In this document: positions 26,479 through 35,845 of the stretch, in pieces
How the letters are laid out: each line of letters starts with the position of its first letter
How positions within the stretch are numbered: the first letter of the stretch is position 1
Source of the DNA: Streptomyces sp. Je 1-79
GTDB taxonomy: Bacteria; Actinomycetota; Actinomycetes; Streptomycetales; Streptomycetaceae
Assembly (NCBI RefSeq): GCF_025195125.1
Contig: NZ_JAMGSL010000010.1
Span: 246,334 to 310,333, forward strand
Reading direction: 5' to 3'
Length of the DNA stretch: 64,000 nt
Position numbers and translations under genes: made by a program
Notes under the pieces: model-generated
Database searches by the model: none
What the model saw: only the letters and a program-made list of their open reading frames with translations
Told to the model about the DNA's origin: nothing

Positions 26479-26803
26479 GGCTCCAGCGTCACGCGCGGGC
26501 GCCGGTCCCGCTGGCGGGATTCGGACGTCACGCTCCGGGGCCCGCCACCCCTCCGCGGAGCCGCCCGCCACCCCTCCGTGGCCCGCCCCGCGTGGCGGCT
26601 CGTCCAGCGGCTCGTCCGGTGAGCGAACGCCCCTGACCGGTTTCCGCTCTTGACGCTCAGTCAAACTCTCGTTGAACATTCACCACGCACATCACGCACC
26701 ACCCGGCACCATCCCGCACAGCTCCAACGCCCCGCGACTCCACAGCCGTCGGGGCGTCTCGCACGTTCCGTTCCCATCCCCGTTCGGAATCCGGAGCCCC
26801 CAC
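26479..26803. other. Intergenic region, divergent promoters, 325 bp
   Basis: Lies between the divergent DUF1203 and M28 aminopeptidase genes. It contains a direct repeat of CCGCCACCCCTCCG around 26546-26580 and an inverted repeat at 26650-26664. I see no gene or RNA signature in it. Confidence 0.6.
26650..26664. promoter_or_regulatory. Inverted repeat TTGAC-N5-GTCAA upstream of the aminopeptidase
   Basis: Perfect 5-bp arms around GCTCA, 139 bp before the M28 start. The left arm also resembles a -35 element (TTGACG). It could be part of the promoter or an operator. Confidence 0.35.
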
Positions 26804-28114
26804 ATGAACCTCTCCGTTCCCAGACGTGCCGCCGCGCTCGCGGCGGTGACCGCCATGGCCCTCGCCGGTCTCACCGGCGCCGGCTCGGCGAACGCGGCGC
26901 CCGCCGCCGCGGCGGCCGCGCCCGACATACCCCTGGCCAACGTCAAGCAGCACCTCACCGACCTCCAGGCCATCGCCACCGCCAACGGCGGCAACCGCGC
27001 CCACGGCCGTCCCGGCTACAAGGCGTCCATCGACTTCGTGAAGGCCAAGCTGGACGCGGCCGGATTCACCACCACCGTCCAGCAGTTCACCTCCAGCGGC
27101 GCCACCGGCTACAACCTGATAGCCGACTGGCCGGGCGGTGACCCCAACCAGGTCCTCATGGCCGGCGCGCACCTCGACTCCGTCTCCTCCGGTGCCGGGA
27201 TGAACGACAACGGCTCCGGGTCCGCCGCCGTCCTGGAGACCGCGCTCGCCGTCTCCCGCGCCAACCTCCAGCCCACGAAGCACCTGCGCTTCGGCTGGTG
27301 GGGCGCCGAGGAGCTCGGCCTGGTCGGGTCGAAGTACTACGTCAACCAGCTCCCGTCCACGGAGCGTTCGAAGTTCTCCGGCTATCTGAACTTCGACATG
27401 ATCGGGTCGCCCAACCCCGGCTACTTCGTCTACGACGACGACCCCGCCATCGAGCAGACCTTCAAGGGCTACTTCGCCGGCATCGGCGTGCCCACCGAGA
27501 TCGAGACCGAGGGCGACGGCCGCTCCGACCACGCCTCGTTCAAGAACGTCGGCATCCCGGTCGGCGGTCTGTTCACCGGCGCCAGCCGGGTGAAGTCCAG
27601 TGCCCAGGTCCAGAAGTGGGGCGGTACGGCCACGGCCTTCGACCGCTGCTACCACTCCTCCTGCGACACGACCTCGAACATCAACGACACGGCCCTGGAC
27701 CGCAACAGCGACGCCGTCGCCCACGCGATCTGGACCCTGTCCGCCGGTACGACCACGCCGCCCACCGGCACGGTCTTCGAGAACACCGCCGACGTGTCCG
27801 TGCCGGACAACGGCGCCGCGGTGACCTCGACCGTCAACGTCACGGGCATCACCGGCAACGCCCCCTCGGCCCTCAAGGTCGACGTGAACATCGTCCACAC
27901 CTACCGCGGTGACCTCGTCGTCGACCTCGTCGCCCCGGACGGCTCGGTCTACAACCTGCACAACCGGTCCGGCGGCAGCGCCGACAACCTCGTCCAGGCC
28001 TACACCGTGAACGCCTCCTCGGAGGTCGCCAACGGCGCCTGGAAGCTCCGCGTCCAGGACAGGGCGGCCCAGGACACCGGCTACATCAACAGCGTCAAGC
28101 TGACGTTCCCGTAA
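26804..28114 (+). CDS. Secreted M28 zinc aminopeptidase with C-terminal P domain
   Basis: A 436-residue preprotein resembling the S. griseus aminopeptidase family. The signal peptide ends about residue 31 (SANA). The catalytic domain (about 45-312) keeps all expected di-zinc and catalytic residues: H123 (GAHLDS), D135 (MNDNGSG), E169/E170 (WGAEELG), D198 (NFDMIG) and H243 (SDHASF). After a Thr/Pro linker (about 313-322), residues about 323-436 form a P/homB-type beta domain. ATG at 26804 with GGAG 8 nt upstream. Releases N-terminal, typically hydrophobic, residues from peptides. Confidence 0.93.
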   Translation: MNLSVPRRAAALAAVTAMALAGLTGAGSANAAPAAAAAAPDIPLANVKQHLTDLQAIATANGGNRAHGRPGYKASIDFVKAKLDAAGFTTTVQQFTSSGATGYNLIADWPGGDPNQVLMAGAHLDSVSSGAGMNDNGSGSAAVLETALAVSRANLQPTKHLRFGWWGAEELGLVGSKYYVNQLPSTERSKFSGYLNFDMIGSPNPGYFVYDDDPAIEQTFKGYFAGIGVPTEIETEGDGRSDHASFKNVGIPVGGLFTGASRVKSSAQVQKWGGTATAFDRCYHSSCDTTSNINDTALDRNSDAVAHAIWTLSAGTTTPPTGTVFENTADVSVPDNGAAVTSTVNVTGITGNAPSALKVDVNIVHTYRGDLVVDLVAPDGSVYNLHNRSGGSADNLVQAYTVNASSEVANGAWKLRVQDRAAQDTGYINSVKLTFP

Positions 28115-28141
28115 GGCCGGACGCCCCGGCACGCACGAACT

Positions 28142-28181
28142 CCCGGGTGGGTCGGTGACCATCGCCCCCGACCCGCCCGGG
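28142..28181. terminator. Bidirectional terminator between convergent genes
   Basis: A 14-bp stem with one wobble pair (28142-28155 with 28168-28181) and a 12-nt loop, located between the M28 gene and the convergent LolA-like gene. Confidence 0.75.
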
Positions 28182-28188
28182 GTCCCAA

Positions 28189-29358
28189 TCAGCCCTGCTG
28201 CGCGGCGTTGGCCGCGTCCACCAGCGCCTGCTTCGTCACGGCGCCGACGTAGACCTTGCCGTCGTCCGTCAGCAGCGCGTTCACCAGCTTCGTCTTGAAG
28301 ACGGTGCCCGAGCCGAACTTCCCGGAGACCTTGTCCCCGAGCGCGTCCAGGAAGCCCTGGACCTCCGCCGGGGCATCGTCCGTCTTCGGGGCCTTGGCGC
28401 CGGTGTCGAACGTCGCGATCGAGGTCCAGCCCTCGCCGATGACGTTCGGGCCCTCGGCGCCGGCGCCCGCGCCGCCGAAGAGGCCCTCGAGGCCGCCGAA
28501 CCCCTTCTCCAGCTCCTTCTCGACCTCCGCGGGGGCCTTCTCGTGCCCGGCGGCGCCCTCCGTCACCTTCGCGCCCTTCGGCGCCTCGAAGTCGAAGGTC
28601 GAGGCCGCCGGCCTGCCGAAGTCGACCTTCGTGAAGCCCGCGTCGAGGACCGGCTTGCCGCCGTCGACCGAGGCGAGGGTGAACTTCAGCGGGGTGCCGT
28701 TCTGCGCGTCCACCGCGACCTTCACCGACTCGACCGTCGAGCCGCTCTGCTTCGGCTTGACGACCAGCTGGTACGCGTCCCGGCCGGCCACCTTCGCCGT
28801 CCCGCCCACCGTGATCGACGTCGTGCCGTCCGCCGCCTTCAGGATCTCGTCGGCGAGCTCCTTGGGCGTGGCCGGAAGCTCCTTCTCCGGCGCCTTCCCG
28901 GCCCCGTCCGCCTTCTCGTGGAAGACCTCGTTCGACTTGCTGTCGTAGCCCCACACGTCGTCGCCGTTGTGGATCAGGCTGTACTCGTCCGAGCCGTCCA
29001 GGATCGTCAGCCTCTGCTTCTCCGGGCCGTCCGCCGCCACCCGCAGTGTGTGCGTGCCCGAGACCAGCTGCGTCAGCTTCTCCTGCGGGTCCGCCGAGGC
29101 GGAGCCCGAGCCCCCGCCGAGGGAGCCGGCCAGGCCCGCCACCGACGGCAGGCCCAGGTCGGTGCTCACCTTGAACGTGCCGGACAGCGTCTGCGTGTCC
29201 GAGGCGGCGATCTTCTCGATCAGCTGCTGTGCCGTGATCTCCGGCAGGTCGGGGTCGCCGGACGCCGCGAGAGCCGGTACGAGCCCGATGGTCGCAGCAG
29301 CCACTCCGGCCACCGCGACCGGGACGATGTAGCGGCTCGCCTTACGGTTGTCTGCCAT
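28189..29358 (-). CDS. Secreted or membrane-anchored LolA-like protein
   Basis: A 389-residue protein with an N-terminal export segment (about 9-32) and a LolA/LppX-type half-barrel fold pattern: SGTFKVSTDLGLP, TLRVAADGPEKQRLTILDG, then VWGYDSKSNEVFHE and AYQLVVKPKQSGSTVESVKV. The C-terminal quarter has a Gly-rich loop (GGAGAGAEG) and a separate small domain. In actinobacteria such proteins may carry lipids or lipoproteins; the cargo here is unknown. ATG at 29358 with a GGAGG-type site upstream. Confidence 0.78.
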   Translation of the reverse strand: MADNRKASRYIVPVAVAGVAAATIGLVPALAASGDPDLPEITAQQLIEKIAASDTQTLSGTFKVSTDLGLPSVAGLAGSLGGGSGSASADPQEKLTQLVSGTHTLRVAADGPEKQRLTILDGSDEYSLIHNGDDVWGYDSKSNEVFHEKADGAGKAPEKELPATPKELADEILKAADGTTSITVGGTAKVAGRDAYQLVVKPKQSGSTVESVKVAVDAQNGTPLKFTLASVDGGKPVLDAGFTKVDFGRPAASTFDFEAPKGAKVTEGAAGHEKAPAEVEKELEKGFGGLEGLFGGAGAGAEGPNVIGEGWTSIATFDTGAKAPKTDDAPAEVQGFLDALGDKVSGKFGSGTVFKTKLVNALLTDDGKVYVGAVTKQALVDAANAAQQG

Positions 29359-29536
29359 GGTCTGTCCCTACCTCCGTGGTCGATGACTCCATCTGACCAA
29401 AGCGGCGGCACGGAATCGTCAGACTGCGGCATCAACCTCACGTACTGCTCTGGGATGACAACCCCTAGGGTCTCCCGCCCGTCCGGCCGAGCCGCGGGGC
29501 GGCCCGCCCGGTCGGAACAGGCCGGAGCCGGCCGGT

Positions 29537-30547
29537 TCAGCCCGCCCGGTGGACCACCGCGTCGCACAGCTCCATGAGGGCCGACTTCGCGTACCCCTCG
29601 GGCAGCGGCGCCAGCATCGCCCGCGCCTCCTCGGCGTACCGCACCGTGTCCCGCCGGGCCTGCTCCAGGGCCGGGTGGACCCGGAGCCGCCGCAGCACCT
29701 CCGCGTGCCGCTCGTCGTCCGTGAGGTCGCCGTCGATGAGCTCGACCAGCTCCACGTCCTCGGGGCGGCCGGAGGCGGCCGCGGCGGCCCGCAGACGCAG
29801 GACGGGGAGGGTCGGGATGCCCTCCCGGAGGTCCGTGCCCGGGGTCTTGCCGGACTCGTGGGAGTCGGAGGCGATGTCGAGGACGTCGTCGGCGAGCTGG
29901 AAGGCCACGCCGAGCCGCTCGCCGTACTGGGTGAGGATGTCGACGACGCTCTCGTCCGCACCGGCCATCATCGCGCCGAAGCGGCAGGAGACGGCGACGA
30001 GCGAGCCGGTCTTGCCGGCGAGGACGTCGAGGTAGTGGTCGACGGGGTCGCGGTCGCCCTGGGGGCCGGCCGTCTCCAGGATCTGGCCGGTGACCAGACG
30101 TTCGAAGGCCTCGGACTGGATGCGTACGGCATCGGGTCCGAGATCCGCCAGCGTGTGCGAGGCGCGGGCGAACAGGAAGTCACCCGTCAGGACGGCGATG
30201 GAGTTGCCCCATCGGGTGTTCGCGCTGTCGACGCCTCGACGCACGTCCGCCTCGTCCATGACGTCGTCGTGGTAGAGCGTCGCCAGGTGGGTGAGCTCGA
30301 CGACGACGGCCGAGGGCACGACACCCGGCGCGTAGGGGTCGCCGAACTGGGCGGCGAGCATCACGAGCAGCGGCCTGAAGCGCTTGCCGCCTGCCAGGAC
30401 AAGGTGCTGGGCGGCCTCCGTGATGAACGGGATCTCGCTCTTGGTGGCGTCGAGGAGCCCTGCCTCCACGGCCGCCAATCCGGTCTGGACATCGGCCTCA
30501 AGAGCCTGGTCCCGCACGCTAAGACCGAACGGCCCGACGACGGTCAC
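29537..30547 (-). CDS. Long-chain polyprenyl diphosphate synthase (E-type)
   Basis: A 336-residue all-alpha prenyltransferase. The first Asp-rich motif is DDVMD (94-98) and the second DDVLD (220-224), with GGKRFRP (53-59) for IPP binding. Residue A89, five before the first motif, is small, as in octaprenyl-type enzymes, which suggests a product longer than C20. It probably makes the menaquinone side chain, given mqnC and menG elsewhere in the window. I chose the GTG at 30547 (AGGAG 8 nt upstream) over an in-frame start at 30628 that lacks a good site. Confidence 0.9.
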   Translation of the reverse strand: MTVVGPFGLSVRDQALEADVQTGLAAVEAGLLDATKSEIPFITEAAQHLVLAGGKRFRPLLVMLAAQFGDPYAPGVVPSAVVVELTHLATLYHDDVMDEADVRRGVDSANTRWGNSIAVLTGDFLFARASHTLADLGPDAVRIQSEAFERLVTGQILETAGPQGDRDPVDHYLDVLAGKTGSLVAVSCRFGAMMAGADESVVDILTQYGERLGVAFQLADDVLDIASDSHESGKTPGTDLREGIPTLPVLRLRAAAAASGRPEDVELVELIDGDLTDDERHAEVLRRLRVHPALEQARRDTVRYAEEARAMLAPLPEGYAKSALMELCDAVVHRAG

Positions 30548-30722
30548 GAGGGGGTCTCCTGTCTGCTGACGCCTGCTGGCACTGCCGACGATCACACGGA
30601 TTGTCGATGTGTCGCTCGATTCACTCAAGTCAGCGTATCCGGTCGCGTTTCGATCACCATGGGCGCCTTCCCGCCACCCCCGGTATGTTCGTGATCAGCT
30701 CATACGACCAGGAGTAGGCGCT

Positions 30723-32228
30723 TTGTCCCGAACAACGATCGACAGCGACACGAACGGCGAGCAGCCACCGCCCGAGGACGATCATGCCTTCTTCGGCCAG
30801 CCGAAGGGGCTCCTGACCCTCTCGGGGCTGGAGGTGTGGGAGCGGTTCTCGTTCCTCGGCATGCAGGCGATCCTCGTGCTCTACTTCGCCGACAGCGTCG
30901 CGAACGACGGTCTGGGCATGGATCCGGGCACGGCCGCGTCCGTCGCCGCCGCGTACGGCACCCTCGTCTACCTCGTCTCCGTCGCGGGCGGCTGGCTCGC
31001 CGACCGCATCCTCGGCTCCTACCGGGCCGTCCTGTGGGGCGGCATCCTGATCGCGCTGGGCCACTACTCCATGGCGGTGCCGACGGCCGGGATGACCTGG
31101 GCGGGACTCGGCCTGATCAGCGCCGGCACGGGCCTGCTCAAGCCGAACGTCGCCACCATGGTCGGCAAGCTCTACGCCACCGACGACGACCGCCGCGACG
31201 CGGGCTTCGCCCTCTACTACATGGCGATCAACATCGGCGCCTTCGCCGGCCCGCTGATCACGGGCTGGCTCGCCGACCACCAGGGCTACCACTGGGGCTT
31301 CTCGGCGGCGGCCGTCGGCATGACCCTCGGCCTGCTCCAGTACGTCCTCGGCCGCCGTCACCTGGCCGGACGCAAGCACTCGGCCGAATTCGCGCTCGCC
31401 CCCGACGCCATGCGCCGGGCGGTCCGGACGATCATCCTGGGCGTGGTCGTCGTGGGCGTCCTCGGAGGGGTGCTCGCGGCCGTCGGCTGGCTGACCATGG
31501 ACCGCTTCGTCGACCTGCTGACGCTCATCTCGGTGATCGCCCCGGTCGTCTACTTCTGGGTGATGTTCCGGAGCCCCCGGGTCACCCCTGAGGAGCGCGG
31601 CCGCCTCCGGCCGTACATCGTGCTCTTCCTGGCCTCGGTGGCCTTCAACTTCATCCTCTTCCAGGCGTACTCGACGATGATCCTGCTGGCCTCCACCAAC
31701 GCCCGCACCACCATCCTCGGCTTCGACTTCCCGGCCAGCTGGTACGCCTCCGCGCTCGGCGCCTTCGAGGTGGCGCTCGCGCCCGTCGTGGCCGCCGTCT
31801 GGGTGCGGATGGGACACAGACAGCCGCACGTCTCCAACAAGATCGCCTTCGGGGTGATCCTCGGCGGTCTGTCGTTCCTGCTGATGGTGCTGCCGACCTC
31901 GGGCCACGCCGACGACACGTACAAGATGGCGGCCTGGTGGATCGTCGGCTCGTACCTGCTGCTCGGCCTCGGCGACGTCCTCCTGGAGACCTCCGGGATG
32001 TCGGCGACCAGCAAGCTCGCGCCGAAGGCCTTCTCCAGCCAGACCATGTCCCTCTGGTTCCTCTCCCTCGCGCTCGCCAACGGCATCCAGGCGCAGACGG
32101 TGAAGCTGTACGACGACGTCTCCAAGCCTGCCTACTTCGGCGTCAACGGAGCCATCGCCGTCGCCGTCGGCCTCGTCGTGATCGCCATGGCGCCCTGGCT
32201 GCGCCGCACCATGCACCCCGTCCACTGA
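30723..32228 (+). CDS. Proton-dependent oligopeptide transporter (POT/PTR2 family)
   Basis: A 501-residue membrane protein with about 12-14 helices. It has the POT signature ExWERFSFLGM (about residues 38-48) and the second signature GLLKPNVATMVGKLY. It should import di- and tripeptides with protons. The start is probably the TTG at 30723, which has AGGAG 8 nt upstream; no better ATG or GTG is in frame nearby. It lies 12 bp before a CocE-type hydrolase, suggesting peptide uptake coupled to cleavage. Confidence 0.9.
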   Translation: MSRTTIDSDTNGEQPPPEDDHAFFGQPKGLLTLSGLEVWERFSFLGMQAILVLYFADSVANDGLGMDPGTAASVAAAYGTLVYLVSVAGGWLADRILGSYRAVLWGGILIALGHYSMAVPTAGMTWAGLGLISAGTGLLKPNVATMVGKLYATDDDRRDAGFALYYMAINIGAFAGPLITGWLADHQGYHWGFSAAAVGMTLGLLQYVLGRRHLAGRKHSAEFALAPDAMRRAVRTIILGVVVVGVLGGVLAAVGWLTMDRFVDLLTLISVIAPVVYFWVMFRSPRVTPEERGRLRPYIVLFLASVAFNFILFQAYSTMILLASTNARTTILGFDFPASWYASALGAFEVALAPVVAAVWVRMGHRQPHVSNKIAFGVILGGLSFLLMVLPTSGHADDTYKMAAWWIVGSYLLLGLGDVLLETSGMSATSKLAPKAFSSQTMSLWFLSLALANGIQAQTVKLYDDVSKPAYFGVNGAIAVAVGLVVIAMAPWLRRTMHPVH

Positions 32229-32240
32229 GGTTGGTCCGCC

Positions 32241-34238
32241 ATGCGCATCCGTACCGATTTCCCGTACGAGACGACCCACGAGGACGTCCGGATCCCGCTC
32301 CCGGACGGCACGAGGCTGTACGCCCGGATCTGGCGCCCGGTCACCGAGGAGGCCGTACCCGCCCTCCTGGAGTACCTCCCGTACCGCCTCACCGACTGGA
32401 CGGCGCCCCGCGACTGGCAGCGCCACCCCTGGTACGCCGGGCACGGCTACGCCTCCGTACGCGTCGACGTACGCGGGCACGGCAACAGCGAGGGCCTGCC
32501 GGGCGACGAGTACGACGCCGTCGAGCTGGCGGACGGCGTGGCGGTGGTGAACTGGCTCGCCGAGCAGCCCTGGTGCACGGGGAAGGTCGGCATGTTCGGG
32601 ATCTCCTGGGGCGGCTTCAACTCGCTCCAGATCGCGGCCCTCGCCCCCGAGCCGCTGAAGGCGGTCGTCACCGTCTGCTCGACCGACGACCGCTACGACA
32701 ACGACGTCCACTACATGGGCGGCTCCGTGCTCGCCGTGGACATGCACGCCTGGGCCGCGACCATGCTCGCCTTCGTCTGCCGGCCGCCGGACCCGAAGTA
32801 CGTGGGCGAACAGTGGCGCGAGATGTGGCTGCGGCGTCTGGAGGCCGTGGAGCCCTTCGCCCACACCTGGCTCGCCCACCAGACGCGGGACGCGTACTGG
32901 AGGCACGGCAGCGTCTGCGAGGAGTACGAGGCCGTCCGCTCCGCCGTCCTGGCCGTGGGCGGCTGGCACGACCCGTACCGGGACACCGTGCTCCGGCTGG
33001 TGGAGCACCTTCCCCAGGACCGGGTACGCGGGATCATCGGACCGTGGTCGCACCAGTACCCGGACCGCGGTCTGCCGCCGGGGCCCGCCATCGGCTTCCT
33101 CCAGGAGACCCTGCGCTGGTGGGACCACCACCTCAAGGGCGTCGAGAACGACGTGATGGCCGAGCCGCTGCTGCGCTCCTGGATCAGCGCCTCGCATCCG
33201 CCGGCCACCGTCTACGAGGAGCTGCCGGGCCGCTGGGTCGCCGACCCGGCCTGGCCGTCCCCGAACGTCAGCCCCGTCACGTACGCCTTCCAGGGCGAAC
33301 CGGTCGTCGTCGACTCCCCGCAGCAGACCGGCCTGGACGCGGGGCGCTTCTTCCCCTTCGGCAACGACGCCGACCTGCCGCCCGACCAGCGCGAGGAGGA
33401 CGCCCACTCGGCCTGCTTCGACTTCCCCGTGCCCGAGGACGGCGAGCCGATCGAGATCCTGGGCCGGCCGCGGGTGAGCCTCTCCCTCCGTGCCGGCGCC
33501 CCCACCGGACAGGTGATCGCCCGGCTGTGCGACATCGCTCCGGACGGCTCCTCGACCCTGGTCACCCGGGGGGTGCTGAACTTCTCCGCCCGCTACGGCC
33601 GCGACCGGGCCGTGGAGGCGCAGGTCGGGGAGGCCGAGGACTTCGTCTTCGAGCTGAACGGCATCGGCCACACCTTCCCGCCCGGCCACCGGGTCCGCCT
33701 CGCGGTCTCCTCCGCGTACTGGCCGTGGATCTGGCCCCAGCCGGACGCGGCGGGCTTCACCCTCGACCCGGTCGCCTCGCACCTGACACTGCCGGTCCGC
33801 CGCCGCACGGACGACGCGGTCGAGTGGGAGCCGCCTGAGCAGTCCGAGCCGCTGGGCGTGAGCGTCCCGGAGACGCTGGAGGAACCCCGCCCGGAGCGGC
33901 TGGTGGTGCGGGACGTGGCCAGGGGCGAGTGGCGGCTGGAGGTCGACCCCCGGTACGGCGGTACGCGGGTCTATCCGGACGGTCTGGAGTTCACCGAGGA
34001 GGCCCTGGAGACGTACACGATCGTCGAGGACGACCCGCTGTCGGCCCGCACCCGCTCGGACTGGTCGATCCGGCTGCACCGGCCGGAGATGGCGTGGGAC
34101 GTGACGGTCGAGTCGCGCTCGGAGATCTCCTGCGACGCGGACGCTTTCCTCACGTCGAACGAGGTGGTGTGCAAACGCGGCGACGAGGTCGCCTTCCACC
34201 GGACGTGGGAGAAACGCATTCCGCGTACGGCGGGTTGA
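32241..34238 (+). CDS. CocE/NonD-family alpha/beta hydrolase (X-Pro dipeptidyl-peptidase type)
   Basis: A 665-residue serine hydrolase. The alpha/beta hydrolase domain has the nucleophile elbow GISWGGF with S122, D244 in GGWHDPY, and H271 in GPWSHQYPD. The C-terminal jelly-roll domain of the X-Pro dipeptidyl peptidase type lies about 330-520, followed by an extra region (about 530-665) that is beta-rich and of unknown role. ATG at 32241. There is no signal peptide, so it acts in the cytoplasm, consistent with hydrolysing peptides or esters brought in by the adjacent POT transporter. Confidence 0.88.
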   Translation: MRIRTDFPYETTHEDVRIPLPDGTRLYARIWRPVTEEAVPALLEYLPYRLTDWTAPRDWQRHPWYAGHGYASVRVDVRGHGNSEGLPGDEYDAVELADGVAVVNWLAEQPWCTGKVGMFGISWGGFNSLQIAALAPEPLKAVVTVCSTDDRYDNDVHYMGGSVLAVDMHAWAATMLAFVCRPPDPKYVGEQWREMWLRRLEAVEPFAHTWLAHQTRDAYWRHGSVCEEYEAVRSAVLAVGGWHDPYRDTVLRLVEHLPQDRVRGIIGPWSHQYPDRGLPPGPAIGFLQETLRWWDHHLKGVENDVMAEPLLRSWISASHPPATVYEELPGRWVADPAWPSPNVSPVTYAFQGEPVVVDSPQQTGLDAGRFFPFGNDADLPPDQREEDAHSACFDFPVPEDGEPIEILGRPRVSLSLRAGAPTGQVIARLCDIAPDGSSTLVTRGVLNFSARYGRDRAVEAQVGEAEDFVFELNGIGHTFPPGHRVRLAVSSAYWPWIWPQPDAAGFTLDPVASHLTLPVRRRTDDAVEWEPPEQSEPLGVSVPETLEEPRPERLVVRDVARGEWRLEVDPRYGGTRVYPDGLEFTEEALETYTIVEDDPLSARTRSDWSIRLHRPEMAWDVTVESRSEISCDADAFLTSNEVVCKRGDEVAFHRTWEKRIPRTAG

Positions 34239-34251
34239 GCGGGAAGGGAAA

Positions 34252-34283
34252 GGGGCTCGCGCTCCGTACGGAACGCGAGCCCC
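34252..34283. terminator. Bidirectional terminator
   Basis: A perfect 10-bp stem (34252-34261 with 34274-34283), with a 12-nt loop that can pair further. It lies between the convergent genes ending at 34238 and 34300. Confidence 0.75.
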
Positions 34284-34299
34284 CTGGTCACCGCTCGGA

Positions 34300-35553
34300 T
34301 CAGGCGTCGGCGCCGGCCTTGCGGCGGCGGACGACGAACATCGCGCCGGCGCCGAGGGCCACGGCCGCGGCGCCCGCGAGGGCGAACTGCGGCATGACGT
34401 CGCTCGAACCGGTGTTGGCGAGCTGGCCGGTGGTCGTCACGGACGTGGTGGAGGTGCCGCCCTGCTGGGTGGTGCCGGTGTTGCCGCCGCCGGTGGTGCC
34501 GCCGGTCGTGGACTGGTCCCCGGGCTTCGCGTCGACCTGGAACTCGGTCCTGGCCCCTTCCTCGGCGAAGCCGCAGGAGCCGTCCTTGTTGTCGTAACCG
34601 AAGTCGGCGATGAACGTGCCCTCGGTCTTCGGGGCCTTGGCATCGACCGTCATCCGCACCAGGAGGTCGACCTTCTCGCCCTTGTCGAGCTCGCCGAGGT
34701 CGATGAAGCCGAACTCGGTGTCCAGCTTCTCCCACTCGGCGTTCTCCGGACCCCACTTGAGCTCCGTGTGGTCGGCCAGGGTGTCCTTCTCACCGAGGTC
34801 GTAGAGGCCGGTCATCCCGTAGACGGAGTCGAGGTTCTTGCCGGTGCCGTTGGTGATCTGGAGCTTGAAGTCGACGCTGGTGCCGGCGACGACCTTCGTC
34901 GGACCGGTCAGGGTCACCTTCAGCTGCTCGCTGACGTTCACGCAGTCGGGGTGCGGCGGCTCGGCGTCGGCGAGCGCCTTCTTGGCCGCGTCGAGGACCT
35001 TGAGGGCCTCGTCCTTGGCGGTCTTGGCCTCGCCGGTCTTCTTGAACAGTTCGGCCTGCTCGCTCTCCAGGGCCGTGTTCGCCTTGGTGACGTTCGCGTC
35101 GGCGGTGGTCTTGGCGGTGGCGGCGGTGGTGGCCTTCGTCTTCGCCTCGTCGAGAACCGTCTGCGCGGCGGCCTTCTCCTCGTCGGTGACGGCGGCGTCC
35201 AGCTTGGCCTGGGCGTCCACCACGGCCTGGTCGGCCGCCGTCTTGTCGAGGGTGGCCTTCTCCGCCGCCTTCTTCGCGTCGGCGACGGCGATCTGCAGCA
35301 GGTGGTCGGGCTTGTCGAGCGCGTCGAGGGCCTTCTGGGAGGCGTCGTACGCGACCACAGCGGCGTCGTACGCCTTCTGCGCCTCGGCGACCTTCTTCTG
35401 CAGCTCCTCGATCGTCGGCTGCTGCTCCTGCTCCTGCGTCTGCGACGGAGCGGACGGCTTGGTGTCGGCGAACGCCGGGGCGGCCGAGAGGAAGACGACG
35501 GGAGTCGTCACGGCGGCGGCCACGGCCGTCGCGAGAATACGGCGGATCTTCAA
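34300..35553 (-). CDS. Sortase-anchored (LAxTG) surface protein with coiled-coil stalk
   Basis: A 417-residue preprotein. The signal peptide is about 1-28 (cleavage after AFA). Residues about 35-200 are Ala/Lys/Glu-rich heptads expected to form a long coiled coil. A beta-sandwich domain follows (about 205-345, with a Cys pair near 203 and 327), then a Thr/Gly linker. The sorting signal LANTG at 378-382 is followed by a hydrophobic span and RRRK. LAxTG is the class-E sortase motif used by Streptomyces. The start is a TTG at 35553 with AAGG upstream; the signal peptide begins right after it. Confidence 0.85.
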   Translation of the reverse strand: MKIRRILATAVAAAVTTPVVFLSAAPAFADTKPSAPSQTQEQEQQPTIEELQKKVAEAQKAYDAAVVAYDASQKALDALDKPDHLLQIAVADAKKAAEKATLDKTAADQAVVDAQAKLDAAVTDEEKAAAQTVLDEAKTKATTAATAKTTADANVTKANTALESEQAELFKKTGEAKTAKDEALKVLDAAKKALADAEPPHPDCVNVSEQLKVTLTGPTKVVAGTSVDFKLQITNGTGKNLDSVYGMTGLYDLGEKDTLADHTELKWGPENAEWEKLDTEFGFIDLGELDKGEKVDLLVRMTVDAKAPKTEGTFIADFGYDNKDGSCGFAEEGARTEFQVDAKPGDQSTTGGTTGGGNTGTTQQGGTSTTSVTTTGQLANTGSSDVMPQFALAGAAAVALGAGAMFVVRRRKAGADA

Positions 35554-35845
35554 GGTGGACCTTTTCTGGTCAGGAGTGGTCGGTGAAGAAAAAGAAGGGG
35601 GGTCGCGCCTGCGGAAACCCTCACGCGGTGCGACGTTGCCACGATCGTATGACCCGCATAAGCCCCTGGAAAAGGGGGAATTGAGCGCGCTCAGACCCCG
35701 CAGCCCGCACACAGGACGCATAAAACAGGCGAACCTGGACAGTTGTGCACGGAGGCCTCACTTTCTCTGTGACCCATGTCATCCGCGCCGCGCGGCCCGC
35801 CCCGTAACGTGTCCCCCACACCCGTGGAAAGCGAGGCAAGCACCG
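35554..35845. other. Divergent promoter region, 292 bp
   Basis: Lies between the divergent surface-protein and fumarylacetoacetase genes. It is locally less G+C-rich (around 35640-35770) and free of convincing coding sequence. No specific operator is recognised. Confidence 0.5.
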
